The notes under the pieces: generated by a model | Database searches by the model: none | What the model was told of the DNA's origin: nothing | Seen by the model: only the letters and a program-made list of their open reading frames with translations | In this document: positions 8,371 to 16,874 of the stretch, in pieces | Layout: the number at the start of each line of letters is the position of its first letter | How positions within the stretch are numbered: the stretch's first letter is position 1 | Program-made: the position numbers and the translations under genes | Origin: Pseudomonas sp. FEN | GTDB lineage: Bacteria; Pseudomonadota; Gammaproteobacteria; Pseudomonadales; Pseudomonadaceae | DNA: 64,000 nucleotides | Reading direction: 5' to 3' | Assembly: GCF_904067045.1 (NCBI RefSeq) | Contig: NZ_CAJFDC010000036.1 | Span: forward strand, 946,001 to 1,010,000

Positions 8371-9672
8371 TTATTGCAAAGTGTGTTGTTCGATGAATTC
8401 AGGCGGCTTCATCCCTTCGCGCGTGACCACTCGATTGAGCTCGGCCCTGGGCAAACGAACGGACAGCAAACAGATGCCTTCGTCGTCGTGTTCTTCCTTC
8501 TGCACCGCCCCCAACTCGAAGAACTGTGCACGCAGTCGAGCAAAACGCTGCGGCAAGCGCAAGGTGCCGACGAACAAATCGTTGCCCAGCAACTCGGCAA
8601 TCGCCTGCCCGAGCAACTCCAGGCCCACCCCGTCCCGAGCGCTGAGCCAGACCCGCTGCGGCCTGCCATCTTCATCGCGCTGGATCTGCGGCTCGACACC
8701 CTCGAGCAAATCGAGTTTGTTATAGACCTCCAGGATCGGCAAGTCCTGGGCCCCGATCTCGCCGAGCACCACCATGACCTGCTCGATCTGCAGCATCCGG
8801 TCCGGCTCCGCGGCATCGATCACATGCAACAGCAGGTCGGAGTTGCTCGACTCTTCGAGGGTAGCCCGGAAAGCCTCGACCAGCTTGTGCGGCAGATGCC
8901 GGATGAAGCCTACGGTATCGGCCAGCACGATCGGCCCGAGATCGTCGAGTTCAAGACGGCGCAGGGTCGGGTCGAGGGTGGCGAACAACTGGTCCGCCGC
9001 ATAGACGTCGGACTCGGTGAGCGCATTGAACAGCGTCGACTTGCCGGCGTTGGTGTAGCCCACCAGCGACACCGTCGGGATATCCGCGCGCTTGCGCCCG
9101 CGCCGCGACTGCTCGCGCTGGCTACGGACCTTCTCCAAGCGGCCCTTGATCTGCCGCAGGCGTACCCGCAACAGGCGCCGGTCGGTTTCCAGCTGGGTTT
9201 CCCCCGGGCCGCGCAGGCCGATACCGCCTTTTTGCCGCTCAAGGTGAGTCCAGCCGCGGACCAAGCGCGTACTCATGTGTTCAAGCTGGGCCAGTTCGAC
9301 CTGGAGCTTGCCTTCATGGGTGCGGGCGCGCTGGGCGAAAATATCGAGAATCAGGCCCGTGCGATCCAGCACGCGACACTCGAAGACACGTTCGAGGTTA
9401 CGTTCCTGGCTGGGCGTGAGGATGTGATTGAAAATCACGATATCGACCTGTTCGGCCTTGACCAGGTCGCGAAGCTCCTCGACCTTGCCAGTGCCAATCA
9501 GATACTTGGCGGTTGGCCGATGACGCGGCACGTTGAAGAACGCGACGGTCTCGGCGCCTGCCGATACTGCCAACTCCTGAAACTCCTGCGGATCTTCGCG
9601 CGCCTCAGGGTCCTGACCTTCCAAGTGAACGAGAATAGTCCGCTCACCACCACCGTGGCGCTCAAAGAACAA
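8371..9672 (-). CDS. hflX: Ribosome-associated GTPase HflX
   Basis: A 433-residue GTPase that binds the large ribosomal subunit and splits stalled or heat-damaged ribosomes. The N-terminal HflX domain includes IGTGKVEELRDLV. The family signature GLRGPGETQLETDRRLLRVR near residue 155 precedes a helical linker. The GTPase core shows G1 GYTNAGKST, G3 DTVGF and G4 NKLD. The start codon is TTG, which gives the expected MFFERHGGGER N-terminus and has GGAG upstream. It follows hfq by 12 bases, the standard hfq-hflX arrangement. Confidence 0.96.
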   Translation of the reverse strand: MFFERHGGGERTILVHLEGQDPEAREDPQEFQELAVSAGAETVAFFNVPRHRPTAKYLIGTGKVEELRDLVKAEQVDIVIFNHILTPSQERNLERVFECRVLDRTGLILDIFAQRARTHEGKLQVELAQLEHMSTRLVRGWTHLERQKGGIGLRGPGETQLETDRRLLRVRLRQIKGRLEKVRSQREQSRRGRKRADIPTVSLVGYTNAGKSTLFNALTESDVYAADQLFATLDPTLRRLELDDLGPIVLADTVGFIRHLPHKLVEAFRATLEESSNSDLLLHVIDAAEPDRMLQIEQVMVVLGEIGAQDLPILEVYNKLDLLEGVEPQIQRDEDGRPQRVWLSARDGVGLELLGQAIAELLGNDLFVGTLRLPQRFARLRAQFFELGAVQKEEHDDEGICLLSVRLPRAELNRVVTREGMKPPEFIEQHTLQ

Positions 9673-9684
9673 AGGAGACTCCTA

Positions 9685-9945
9685 TCAGGCGTTACCTGGC
9701 TCAGCGTCGGCCTGTTCGGTTTCGGTTGCGCTAGGCAGACGAATTGGACGAACCGGCACCACTGTCGAGATGGCGTGCTTGTAGACCATCTGGCTGACGG
9801 TGTTCTTCAGCAGGATCACGAACTGATCGAAGGATTCGATCGTGCCCTGCAGTTTGATCCCGTTGACCAGATAGATGGAAACCCCAACCTTCTCTTTACG
9901 CAAGGTATTCAAGTAAGGGTCTTGTAGCGAATGCCCTTTTGACAT
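9685..9945 (-). CDS. hfq: RNA chaperone Hfq
   Basis: An 86-residue Sm-like protein that forms hexamers and pairs small RNAs with mRNAs. It starts MSKGHSLQDPYLNTLRKEKV, contains the Sm1 region (VSIYLVNGIKLQGTIESFDQ) and the diagnostic Sm2 motif YKHAISTVVP, and ends with a short acidic tail. The ATG at 9945 is used because it gives the invariant Hfq N-terminus; an in-frame start 24 bases upstream lacks support. It lies between miaA (93-base gap) and hflX (12-base gap). In related bacteria hfq has extra promoters inside miaA; I did not resolve any here. Confidence 0.98.
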   Translation of the reverse strand: MSKGHSLQDPYLNTLRKEKVGVSIYLVNGIKLQGTIESFDQFVILLKNTVSQMVYKHAISTVVPVRPIRLPSATETEQADAEPGNA

Positions 9946-10038
9946 GTGCCGCACTCCTTTAAGGATCAATAATAAAAAATGGGTAAATGGATGGCTTGTA
10001 CCGCCTTTCCCCCAAGGATAGACGGCAATTGCAAGGAC

Positions 10039-11019
10039 TCAGCCCAATATGGAGATCGTCCCAAGGTATTTCAAGGCGCGTGGCAGATTGTCGCAATCCA
10101 GACTGTCAAGCCAGTGCAGATCCGTCCAGCTGCGCAACCAGGTGAACTGGCGCTTCGCCAATTGGCGCGTGGCGATGATGCCGCGCTCGCGCATTTCGGC
10201 TGACGTCAGCTTGCCCTCCAGGTACTCCCAGACTTGCCTGTAGCCTACAGCACGTATAGACGGCAACCCGACATGCAGGTCACTTCTCCTACGCAGAGCT
10301 ACGACCTCGTCTACGAACCCCTGTTCCAGCATTTGGGTGAATCTTTGTGCAATTCGGTCGTGCAGCACCTGGCGATTCGCCGGAGCAATGGCCAGATTAG
10401 CAACAGTATAGGGTAATTGCGGCCGTCCCGAAGCGGCTGCGTCAGTACTTTGCGCAGATTGTCGCTGGCGGTGGGCAGTCATGCTCGATCCACTGACCCG
10501 ATAGACCTCCAGTGCCCGACTCAGGCGCTGGGGGTCATTGGGGTGGATTCGCGCCGCCGATTCCGGGTCGATGACCGCGAGTTGGTCGTGCAGGGCCTGC
10601 CAGCCAAGACGCGCCGCCTGCTCTTCGATTTCGGCACGGATCCGCGGATCGGCCGCCGGCATGTCCGCCAGACCGTCCAGCAATGCCTTGTAATAAAGCA
10701 TGGTACCGCCCACCAGCAGCGGAATCTTGCCGCGCGCGGTGATCTCGGCCATCGCCGCCAGGGCATCGCGGCGGAACTCGGCGGCCGAATAACTCTGCGC
10801 CGGATCGAGAATATCGATCAAACGGTGCGGAAACTCCGCCAGCAGCGCTTTCGAGGGCTTGGCCGTGCCAATGTCCATATCCCGGTAAACCAGGGCCGAG
10901 TCGACACTGATCAGCTCGCACGGCAGCACCTTGGTCAACTCGATGGCCAGGTCGGTCTTGCCCGCCGCCGTGGGGCCCATCAGGAAGATGGCCGGCGGTA
11001 ATGTCTTGGCCCCCGTCAT
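10039..11019 (-). CDS. miaA: tRNA dimethylallyltransferase
   Basis: A 326-residue enzyme that adds dimethylallyl to adenosine 37 of tRNAs reading UNN codons. The P-loop GPTAAGKTDLAIEL lies close to the N-terminus (MTGAKTLPPAIFLMGPTAAG), followed by SVDSALVYRDMDIGTAKPSK with the catalytic Asp, and LLVGGTMLYYKALLDGLADM. The C-terminal part (GYRQVWEYLEGK, then ATRQLAKRQFTWLR) is typical. The ATG at 11019 shares one base with the mutL stop (TGATG), so translation is probably coupled. An upstream in-frame start inside mutL would add 25 residues that do not look like MiaA. Confidence 0.96.
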   Translation of the reverse strand: MTGAKTLPPAIFLMGPTAAGKTDLAIELTKVLPCELISVDSALVYRDMDIGTAKPSKALLAEFPHRLIDILDPAQSYSAAEFRRDALAAMAEITARGKIPLLVGGTMLYYKALLDGLADMPAADPRIRAEIEEQAARLGWQALHDQLAVIDPESAARIHPNDPQRLSRALEVYRVSGSSMTAHRQRQSAQSTDAAASGRPQLPYTVANLAIAPANRQVLHDRIAQRFTQMLEQGFVDEVVALRRRSDLHVGLPSIRAVGYRQVWEYLEGKLTSAEMRERGIIATRQLAKRQFTWLRSWTDLHWLDSLDCDNLPRALKYLGTISILG

Positions 11020-12929
11020 CAGCGACCGCGCAAGAACAGTTTGTCCAGATCGTCCAGCCCGAGCTGGGTCCAGGTGGGCCGACCATGGTTGCACTGGCCG
11101 CTACGTTCGGTGTTTTCCATATCCCGCAGCAAACCGTTCATTTCCGCCAGGGCCAAGCGTCGATTGGCGCGAATCGCGCCGTGGCAGGCCATGGTCCCGA
11201 GCAACTCGTTCAGGTGCGCCTGGATCCGGTCGCTGGTGCCATATTCCATCAGGTCCGCCAGTACATCCTGGACCAGCCGATTGGCCTCGGCCTGCTTGAG
11301 CAGGGCCGGAATCTGCCGGATCGCCAGGGTTTCCGGGCCCAGGCGCTGCAATTCGAAGCCCAGGCGCTGGAACCAAGCCACATGCTCTTCGGCGCAATCG
11401 GCTTCGCGCTGGCTGACCGCCAGGGATTCAGGCACCAGCAAGGGCTGGCCGCTCAGGCCTTCGCTGGCCATGGCGACCTTCAGCCGCTCGTACATGATCC
11501 GCTCATGGGCCGCGTGCATATCCACCAACACCAGACCCTGGGCGTTTTCGCTGAGGATATAGATGCCCTTGAGCTGCGCCAGCGCATAACCCAGCGGTGG
11601 CACATCACCCTGGCCGTCGGGCAGGGTCGGCGACGCCGGCGCGTCAGGCAACGGCGCGAAAAACTCGCGATAGACCCCCTGGGCCTCGGCGGCAGGCGGC
11701 ATCGGGGTGGCTTGCGGACGGTATTGATACTGATAACCGGCGCCCGCCCCCGAACCAGCGCTCAGCGACGAAGGCTGCGCCTGGGGCTGCTCCAGCAGAT
11801 TGGCCGCCAGGCGCATCTCGCCCTGGGGACCGAACTCGCCGGCCTCGATCCCCGTCGGCCGGACCATACCGGCCACGGCAGCGGGCGCGGCCAGCTGATC
11901 TTCCGGGCGCACGTCGCCCAAGGCGCGGTGCAGGGTGCCATAGAGGAAGTCGTGGACCATGCGCCCGTCACGGAAACGCACCTCGTGCTTGGTCGGGTGC
12001 ACGTTGACGTCGACCACCGCCGGATCGACCTCGAAAAACAGCACGAAGGTCGGGTGCCGGCCGTTGAACAGCACGTCGCGATAGGCCTGGCGCACCGCAT
12101 GGGCCACCAGCTTGTCGCGCACCGCGCGGCCGTTCACATAGAAATACTGCAAGTCCGCCTGGCTGCGGGAGAAGGTCGGCAGGCCAACCCAGCCCCACAG
12201 GTGCAGGCCGTTGCGTTCCACTTCGATGGGCAGCGCCTGTTCGAGGAAACCCGCACCGCACACCGCCGCCACCCGCCGGGCACGGGCCGCATCGTCATGG
12301 GCCTCGTGCAGGCTGAGAATGCTCTTGCCGTTATGGCGCAGATGAAAGGCCACATCGAAACGCGCCAGGGCCAGGCGCTTGATCACTTCCTGCAGGTGAT
12401 CGAATTCGGTCTTCTCGGCCTTGAGGAACTTGCGCCGCGCCGGGGTATTGAAAAACAGGTCGCGTACTTCCACCGAGGTGCCCACCGGATGGGCCGCGGG
12501 CTGCACCCGGGCATCCATGTCGCGGCCTTCGGTTTCCACCTGCCAGGCCTGGTCGGCATCGCGGGTACGAGAGGTCAGGGTCAGCCGGGCGACGGAACTG
12601 ATGGAGGCCAGGGCTTCACCGCGAAAGCCCAGGCTCATTACCCGCTCCAGGTCTTCCAGGTCGCGAATCTTGCTGGTGGCGTGACGGGCCAGCGCCAACG
12701 GCAGGTCATCGGCGGAGATGCCACTGCCATCGTCGCGCACCCGCAACAGTTTCACCCCGGCCTGCTCGACATCCACATCGATACGCCTGGCGCCGGAGTC
12801 CAGGCTGTTTTCCAGCAGTTCCTTGATCACCGAGGCCGGACGCTCGACCACTTCACCGGCGGCAATCTGGTTCGCCAGGCGTGGGCTGAGCAGTTCGATC
12901 CGAGCGCTGCTGTTCAGGGCTTCGCTCAT
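11019..12929 (-). CDS. mutL: DNA mismatch repair protein MutL
   Basis: A 636-residue GHKL ATPase that links MutS mismatch recognition to strand removal. N-terminal ATPase motifs are clear: VIKELLENSLDSGA, RDDGSGI, and LGFRGEALASI. The middle is a Pro/Gln/Ala-rich linker (about residues 330-430). The C-terminal dimerisation domain contains DMHAAHERIMYERLK near residue 465, matching the endonuclease motif of MutL in bacteria without MutH. Pseudomonas lacks MutH, so this MutL should be the nicking enzyme. The ATG overlaps the amiB stop by four bases (ATGA) and the stop overlaps miaA by one base. Confidence 0.97.
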   Translation of the reverse strand: MSEALNSSARIELLSPRLANQIAAGEVVERPASVIKELLENSLDSGARRIDVDVEQAGVKLLRVRDDGSGISADDLPLALARHATSKIRDLEDLERVMSLGFRGEALASISSVARLTLTSRTRDADQAWQVETEGRDMDARVQPAAHPVGTSVEVRDLFFNTPARRKFLKAEKTEFDHLQEVIKRLALARFDVAFHLRHNGKSILSLHEAHDDAARARRVAAVCGAGFLEQALPIEVERNGLHLWGWVGLPTFSRSQADLQYFYVNGRAVRDKLVAHAVRQAYRDVLFNGRHPTFVLFFEVDPAVVDVNVHPTKHEVRFRDGRMVHDFLYGTLHRALGDVRPEDQLAAPAAVAGMVRPTGIEAGEFGPQGEMRLAANLLEQPQAQPSSLSAGSGAGAGYQYQYRPQATPMPPAAEAQGVYREFFAPLPDAPASPTLPDGQGDVPPLGYALAQLKGIYILSENAQGLVLVDMHAAHERIMYERLKVAMASEGLSGQPLLVPESLAVSQREADCAEEHVAWFQRLGFELQRLGPETLAIRQIPALLKQAEANRLVQDVLADLMEYGTSDRIQAHLNELLGTMACHGAIRANRRLALAEMNGLLRDMENTERSGQCNHGRPTWTQLGLDDLDKLFLRGR

Positions 12930-14356
12930 TGTTTGGCCGCCAGTTCAGTGCCGGGAATGGTCAGGGTCTGCCCGACCTTCAGTTCGTCGCTGCTCAGATG
13001 ATTGACGCTACGCAAGGTCGCCGCCGAGACCTGGTAGCGCACGGCGAGCATGGCCAGGGTCTCGCCCGGCGCCACACGATGGTCACGCGGGCCCTCGGCG
13101 ATCTTGCCGGAGTCCCGCAGCCAGGCGACATAGGTGCCCGGCGGCGGGTTCTGCTGGAAGAACTGGCGGATACCGGCGCTGATGGAGCGCGCCAGGGCCT
13201 GCTGGTGATTCGCGGAGGCCAGCTTGGACGCTTCATTGGAGTTGGAGATAAAACCGGTCTCGACCAGGATTGACGGAATATCCGGCGATTTCAGGACCAT
13301 GAACCCGGCCTGTTCCACCCGCTGCTTGTGCAGCGGCGTGACCCGACCGATATTGCTCAGGACCTTCTGCCCGACGTTGAGGCTGGAGGTCAGCGAGGCG
13401 GTCATGGACAGGTCGAGCAAGACACCGGCGAGCATCTTGTCCTTGTCGTCGAGACTGACGTTGCCGGCACCGCCGATCAGGTCGGAGCGGTTTTCACTGT
13501 CCGCCAGCCAGCGGGCGGTCTCGGAGGTAGCGCCGCGATCGGACAGGGCGAACACCGAGGCCCCGAAAGCCGCGGCGGAAGGCGCGGCGTCAGCGTGAAT
13601 CGAGACGAACAGGTCGGCGCCTTTCTTGCGGGCGATCTCGGTGCGACCGCGCAGAGGGATAAAGTAGTCGCCGGTACGGGTCAGCTCGGCGCGATAGCCT
13701 TTCTGGCCGCTGACCTGGCGCTGCAACTCACGGGCGATGGCCAGCACCACGTCCTTCTCGTGCTGGCCACGGGACCCGGAGGCCCCCGGGTCTTCGCCTC
13801 CGTGGCCGGCATCGATCACCACAATGATGTCACGCTTGCCCGCCGGGGCCGGCGGCAGCTTGATCGCCGGCTCGGTCGGCGTTACCGGCACCGCCGGCAC
13901 GGTGGATACGGCGGGCGTCGGCGCTGGCGGCGGCGCGGCATCGGCGGGATTGTCGAACAGGTCGACCACCAGGCGATTGCCATACTGCGCGTTCGGCGCC
14001 AGGACGAAGCTTTTCGGGGTGACCGCCTTTTTCAGGTCGACCACCACCCGCAAGTCGGTCGGCGTGCGCTGCGCGGCACGCACGCTGGTGATCGGGGTAT
14101 TGGCGGTCGGCACGTTCAGCGCTCCGCCCAGGGTCGCACCGTTGATATCGATCACCAGTCGATCCGGCGAGGTCAGGGTGAATACGCTGTGCTGCACCGG
14201 GCCGGACAGGTCGAACACCAGTCGCGTGTTGTCCGGGGCCCGCCACAGGCGAACACTCTTGACCTGTGTCGCCGCCAAGGCGTCAACGGCCAGTGCCGCC
14301 AGCAACAATCCCACGACAGCAACCAACGCGCGAAGGCGCATACCAAACCCCATCAT
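12926..14356 (-). CDS. amiB: N-acetylmuramoyl-L-alanine amidase AmiB-like
   Basis: A 476-residue periplasmic zinc amidase that cuts septal peptidoglycan during cell separation. It has a signal peptide (about residues 6-29, RLRALVAVVGLLLAALAVDA), an AMIN localisation domain (about 30-125), a Pro/Ala linker, the Amidase_3 catalytic domain beginning IVVIDAGHGGEDPGASG with zinc-binding His and Glu, and a C-terminal LysM domain (HRVAPGETLAMLAVRYQ and LKVGQTLTIPG). Two adjacent ATGs directly follow the tsaE stop; I used the first. The end overlaps mutL by four bases. Confidence 0.93.
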   Translation of the reverse strand: MMGFGMRLRALVAVVGLLLAALAVDALAATQVKSVRLWRAPDNTRLVFDLSGPVQHSVFTLTSPDRLVIDINGATLGGALNVPTANTPITSVRAAQRTPTDLRVVVDLKKAVTPKSFVLAPNAQYGNRLVVDLFDNPADAAPPPAPTPAVSTVPAVPVTPTEPAIKLPPAPAGKRDIIVVIDAGHGGEDPGASGSRGQHEKDVVLAIARELQRQVSGQKGYRAELTRTGDYFIPLRGRTEIARKKGADLFVSIHADAAPSAAAFGASVFALSDRGATSETARWLADSENRSDLIGGAGNVSLDDKDKMLAGVLLDLSMTASLTSSLNVGQKVLSNIGRVTPLHKQRVEQAGFMVLKSPDIPSILVETGFISNSNEASKLASANHQQALARSISAGIRQFFQQNPPPGTYVAWLRDSGKIAEGPRDHRVAPGETLAMLAVRYQVSAATLRSVNHLSSDELKVGQTLTIPGTELAAKQ

Positions 14357-14827
14357 TTATTTGATTTCCAATGCCAGATCGGCACACCAGGAGTCGCCAC
14401 GCGCGCCCTGGGACAACAGATACAACGAACGACCGCCATTATGCGGGCTAATGGTAATGGTCAGGTCGGGCTTTGGCAAAAAGCCCTCGCCACGCCGGGG
14501 CCACTCCACCAGGCACAGGGCCGCACCGTCGAAATAGTCGCGAATGCCCATGTATTCCAACTCTTCCGGGTCGACCAGACGATACAGATCGAAATGGAAG
14601 GCGCGGATATCGCCGATTTCGTAGGGTTCAACCAGCGTAAACGTCGGGCTTTTCACCGCGCCAACATGTCCAAGACCACGAATGATGCCCCGGGACAAGG
14701 TGGTCTTGCCGGCGCCAAGATCACCCTCGAGAAAAATCACGCCGATGCCGCCAGTCACCTCGGCGATTTTTCGACCGAACGCGACCATGGCCTCTTCATC
14801 GGGCAGTTGAAGGGTTAGTTCAGACAC
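14357..14827 (-). CDS. tsaE: tRNA t6A37 biosynthesis ATPase TsaE
   Basis: A 156-residue ATPase needed with TsaB, TsaC and TsaD for N6-threonylcarbamoyl-adenosine at tRNA position 37. The P-loop GDLGAGKTTLSRGIIRGLG, the segment KSPTFTLVEPYE and the conserved LVEWPRRGEG are all present. The start is a GTG at 14827 (VSELTLQLPDEEAMVAFG), inside the end of nnrD with a 13-base overlap; longer readings merely translate nnrD in another frame. It abuts amiB without a gap. Confidence 0.92.
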   Translation of the reverse strand: MSELTLQLPDEEAMVAFGRKIAEVTGGIGVIFLEGDLGAGKTTLSRGIIRGLGHVGAVKSPTFTLVEPYEIGDIRAFHFDLYRLVDPEELEYMGIRDYFDGAALCLVEWPRRGEGFLPKPDLTITISPHNGGRSLYLLSQGARGDSWCADLALEIK

Positions 14828-15675
14828 GGTGATTGCTCCTCCAGCAACTGTCGAACGACCGGAATCAGGTCGCTGGCCGCCAACCCACGGCCGATTATCC
14901 CCAACTGCTCGCCGGCGCTGGCGTGCAGCCATACCGCCAGGCAAGCGGCTTCATACACCGGCAGGCCCTGGGCTCGCAGGGCGCCAAGCAAACCGGAGAG
15001 GACATCGCCGAGACCCGCCGTGGCCATGGCCGGATGGCCGCGCTCGCAGATCGACACACGTCCGTCCGGCGCGGCAATCAGACTGCCCGCGCCCTTGAGC
15101 ACGCAGACTGCCTGGTATTGCTGGGCGAGCCGGCGAGCGGCGGCGGGACGATCGGCCTGCACATCCGCCGTGGAAATCCCCAGCAAGCGCGCCGCCTCTC
15201 CGGGGTGCGGGGTAATCACACTCCCCATCGGCAGGGCGAAGTGGCCAGCGGCCAGCAGGTTCAAGGCGTCGGCATCCCAGACCTGCGGCAAGCCGGCATT
15301 GGCCGCCAGCGACAACAGGCTACGGCTCCAGGCAGACCGGCCAAGCCCGGGACCGACCACCAGCACGCTGGCCTGTGCCAGCAGCGTCATCAACTGATTG
15401 GCCGACTCGATACCCAGCGTCATGACCTCCGGCAGCCGGGCCAGGGCCGCGGCCACGTGTTCTGGACGCGTCGCCAGGGACACCAGCCCGGCCCCGCCGC
15501 GCAAGGTCATCTGGGCACTGAGCAGGATGGCGCCGCCAACCCCCCGGTCACCGCCGATCAGCAGCACATGCCCGAACTGCCCCTTGTGGGCGTCCAGTTG
15601 TCGTGCGGGAAGGCTCGGCAGCGTAGCGAGGGTCAATGACTGAATATCGGAAAAAGGCGGTTTGGTCTGCGGCAT
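14815..15675 (-). CDS. nnrD: ADP-dependent NAD(P)H-hydrate dehydratase
   Basis: A 286-residue ribokinase-fold enzyme that repairs hydrated NAD(P)H. It shows GHVLLIGGDRGVGGAILLSA, the segment VWDADALNLLAAG, the TPHPGEAARLLG block and the ATAGLGDVLSGLLGAL motif, the counterpart of the usual GMGDVLTG. Only the dehydratase half is present; the N-terminal epimerase half of fused E. coli-type Nnr is absent here. The start MPQTKPPFSDI at 15675 is preferred over an upstream in-frame start. A minus-strand TATAAT lies at 15704-15709, about 30 bases upstream, and may be the -10 box. It leads the nnrD-tsaE-amiB-mutL-miaA-hfq-hfl series. Confidence 0.9.
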   Translation of the reverse strand: MPQTKPPFSDIQSLTLATLPSLPARQLDAHKGQFGHVLLIGGDRGVGGAILLSAQMTLRGGAGLVSLATRPEHVAAALARLPEVMTLGIESANQLMTLLAQASVLVVGPGLGRSAWSRSLLSLAANAGLPQVWDADALNLLAAGHFALPMGSVITPHPGEAARLLGISTADVQADRPAAARRLAQQYQAVCVLKGAGSLIAAPDGRVSICERGHPAMATAGLGDVLSGLLGALRAQGLPVYEAACLAVWLHASAGEQLGIIGRGLAASDLIPVVRQLLEEQSPCLN

Positions 15676-15738
15676 GCGTCGTCGAGCTCTGATGTCTGGC
15701 AGAATTATACGCATCAAAGCCTAGGTTTCTCCTGTCTC

Positions 15739-16854
15739 ATGCCTGTAAATAACGTCGACCTTCCCGCCCTTGCCCAGTCCATCAAGGAATGGGGCCGTGA
15801 ACTGGGCTTTCAGCAAGTCGGCATCGCGGGCCTGGAGCTGGGCGAGCACGAGCAGCACCTGCAACGCTGGCTGGACGCCGGCTATCACGGCGACATGGAC
15901 TACATGGGCGCCCACGGCAGCAAACGCTCGCACCCCGATGAGCTGGTGCCCGGTACATTGCGGGTAGTGTCGTTGCGCATGGACTACCTGCCGGGCGACA
16001 CGCAGATGGCCCAACGCCTGGCCCAGCCGGACAAGGCCTATGTCTCGCGCTACGCTCTGGGCCGTGATTATCACAAGCTGATCCGCAAACGCCTGCAACA
16101 GCTCGCCGAGCGTATCCAGCAGGTCATCGGGCCCTTCGGCTATCGCGCCTTCGTCGACAGCGCCCCGGTCCTGGAAAAGGCCATCGCCGAACACGCCGGG
16201 ATCGGCTGGATCGGCAAAAACACCCTGGTACTCAATCGCAAGGCCGGCAGCTACTTCTTTCTCGGCGAGCTGTTCGTCGATCTGCCACTGCCGGTGGATG
16301 CCCCTCACGCCACGGAGCATTGCGGGCGCTGCACGGCGTGCATGGACATCTGCCCGACGGCGGCCTTCGTCGGGCCTTATGTGCTGGACGCGCGACGTTG
16401 CATTTCGTACCTGACCATCGAGTTGAAAAGCGCAATTCCGGAAGATCTGCGTCCACTGATCGGCAACCGGGTGTTCGGCTGTGACGATTGCCAGATCGTC
16501 TGTCCCTGGAACCGCTTCGCCAGCCCGTCCGGCGAAGGCGACTTCACGCCCCGGCACAACCTGGACAATGCCGCGCTGGCCGAACTGTTCCTGTGGGACG
16601 AAGAGACCTTTCTTAAAAACACCGAGGGCTCGCCGCTGCGCCGGGCGGGTTATGAACGTTGGCTACGCAATCTGGCTGTCGGGCTGGGCAACGCACCTTC
16701 GACGATCCCAGTACTTGAGGCCCTCAACAGTCGCCGGGACTACCCGTCGGAACTGGTTCAGGAACATGTGCAGTGGGCGCTGCGCCAACATGCCGGCCGC
16801 GCGGCCCAGCCAGGGTGCGTCGAACATCCAATCGAGGTGTCCGGAATGAGTTGA
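15739..16854 (+). CDS. queG: Epoxyqueuosine reductase
   Basis: A 371-residue cobalamin- and Fe-S-dependent enzyme that makes queuosine from epoxyqueuosine in tRNA. Two [4Fe-4S] motifs are visible: CGRCTACMDICPT (about residues 194-206) and a second set with CDDCQIVCPWN. The conserved segments DSAPVLEKAIAEHAGIGWIG and the catalytic-region Asp also match. The ATG at 15739 is divergent from nnrD. The gene converges on the toxin-like cassette, whose last stop is only 20 bases beyond, so the insertion boundary on this side lies directly after queG. Confidence 0.96.
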   Translation: MPVNNVDLPALAQSIKEWGRELGFQQVGIAGLELGEHEQHLQRWLDAGYHGDMDYMGAHGSKRSHPDELVPGTLRVVSLRMDYLPGDTQMAQRLAQPDKAYVSRYALGRDYHKLIRKRLQQLAERIQQVIGPFGYRAFVDSAPVLEKAIAEHAGIGWIGKNTLVLNRKAGSYFFLGELFVDLPLPVDAPHATEHCGRCTACMDICPTAAFVGPYVLDARRCISYLTIELKSAIPEDLRPLIGNRVFGCDDCQIVCPWNRFASPSGEGDFTPRHNLDNAALAELFLWDEETFLKNTEGSPLRRAGYERWLRNLAVGLGNAPSTIPVLEALNSRRDYPSELVQEHVQWALRQHAGRAAQPGCVEHPIEVSGMS

Positions 16855-16874
16855 CCAGCACAGCATGCGCCTAC

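Noticed and set aside
7087..9927. 946-codon plus-strand ORF opposite hflK, hflX and hfq
   Set aside because: It spans three well-supported genes on the other strand and has antisense-type composition; no motif is visible.
11001..13001. 666-codon plus-strand ORF opposite mutL
   Set aside because: It coincides almost exactly with mutL in an antisense frame and has no recognisable domain.
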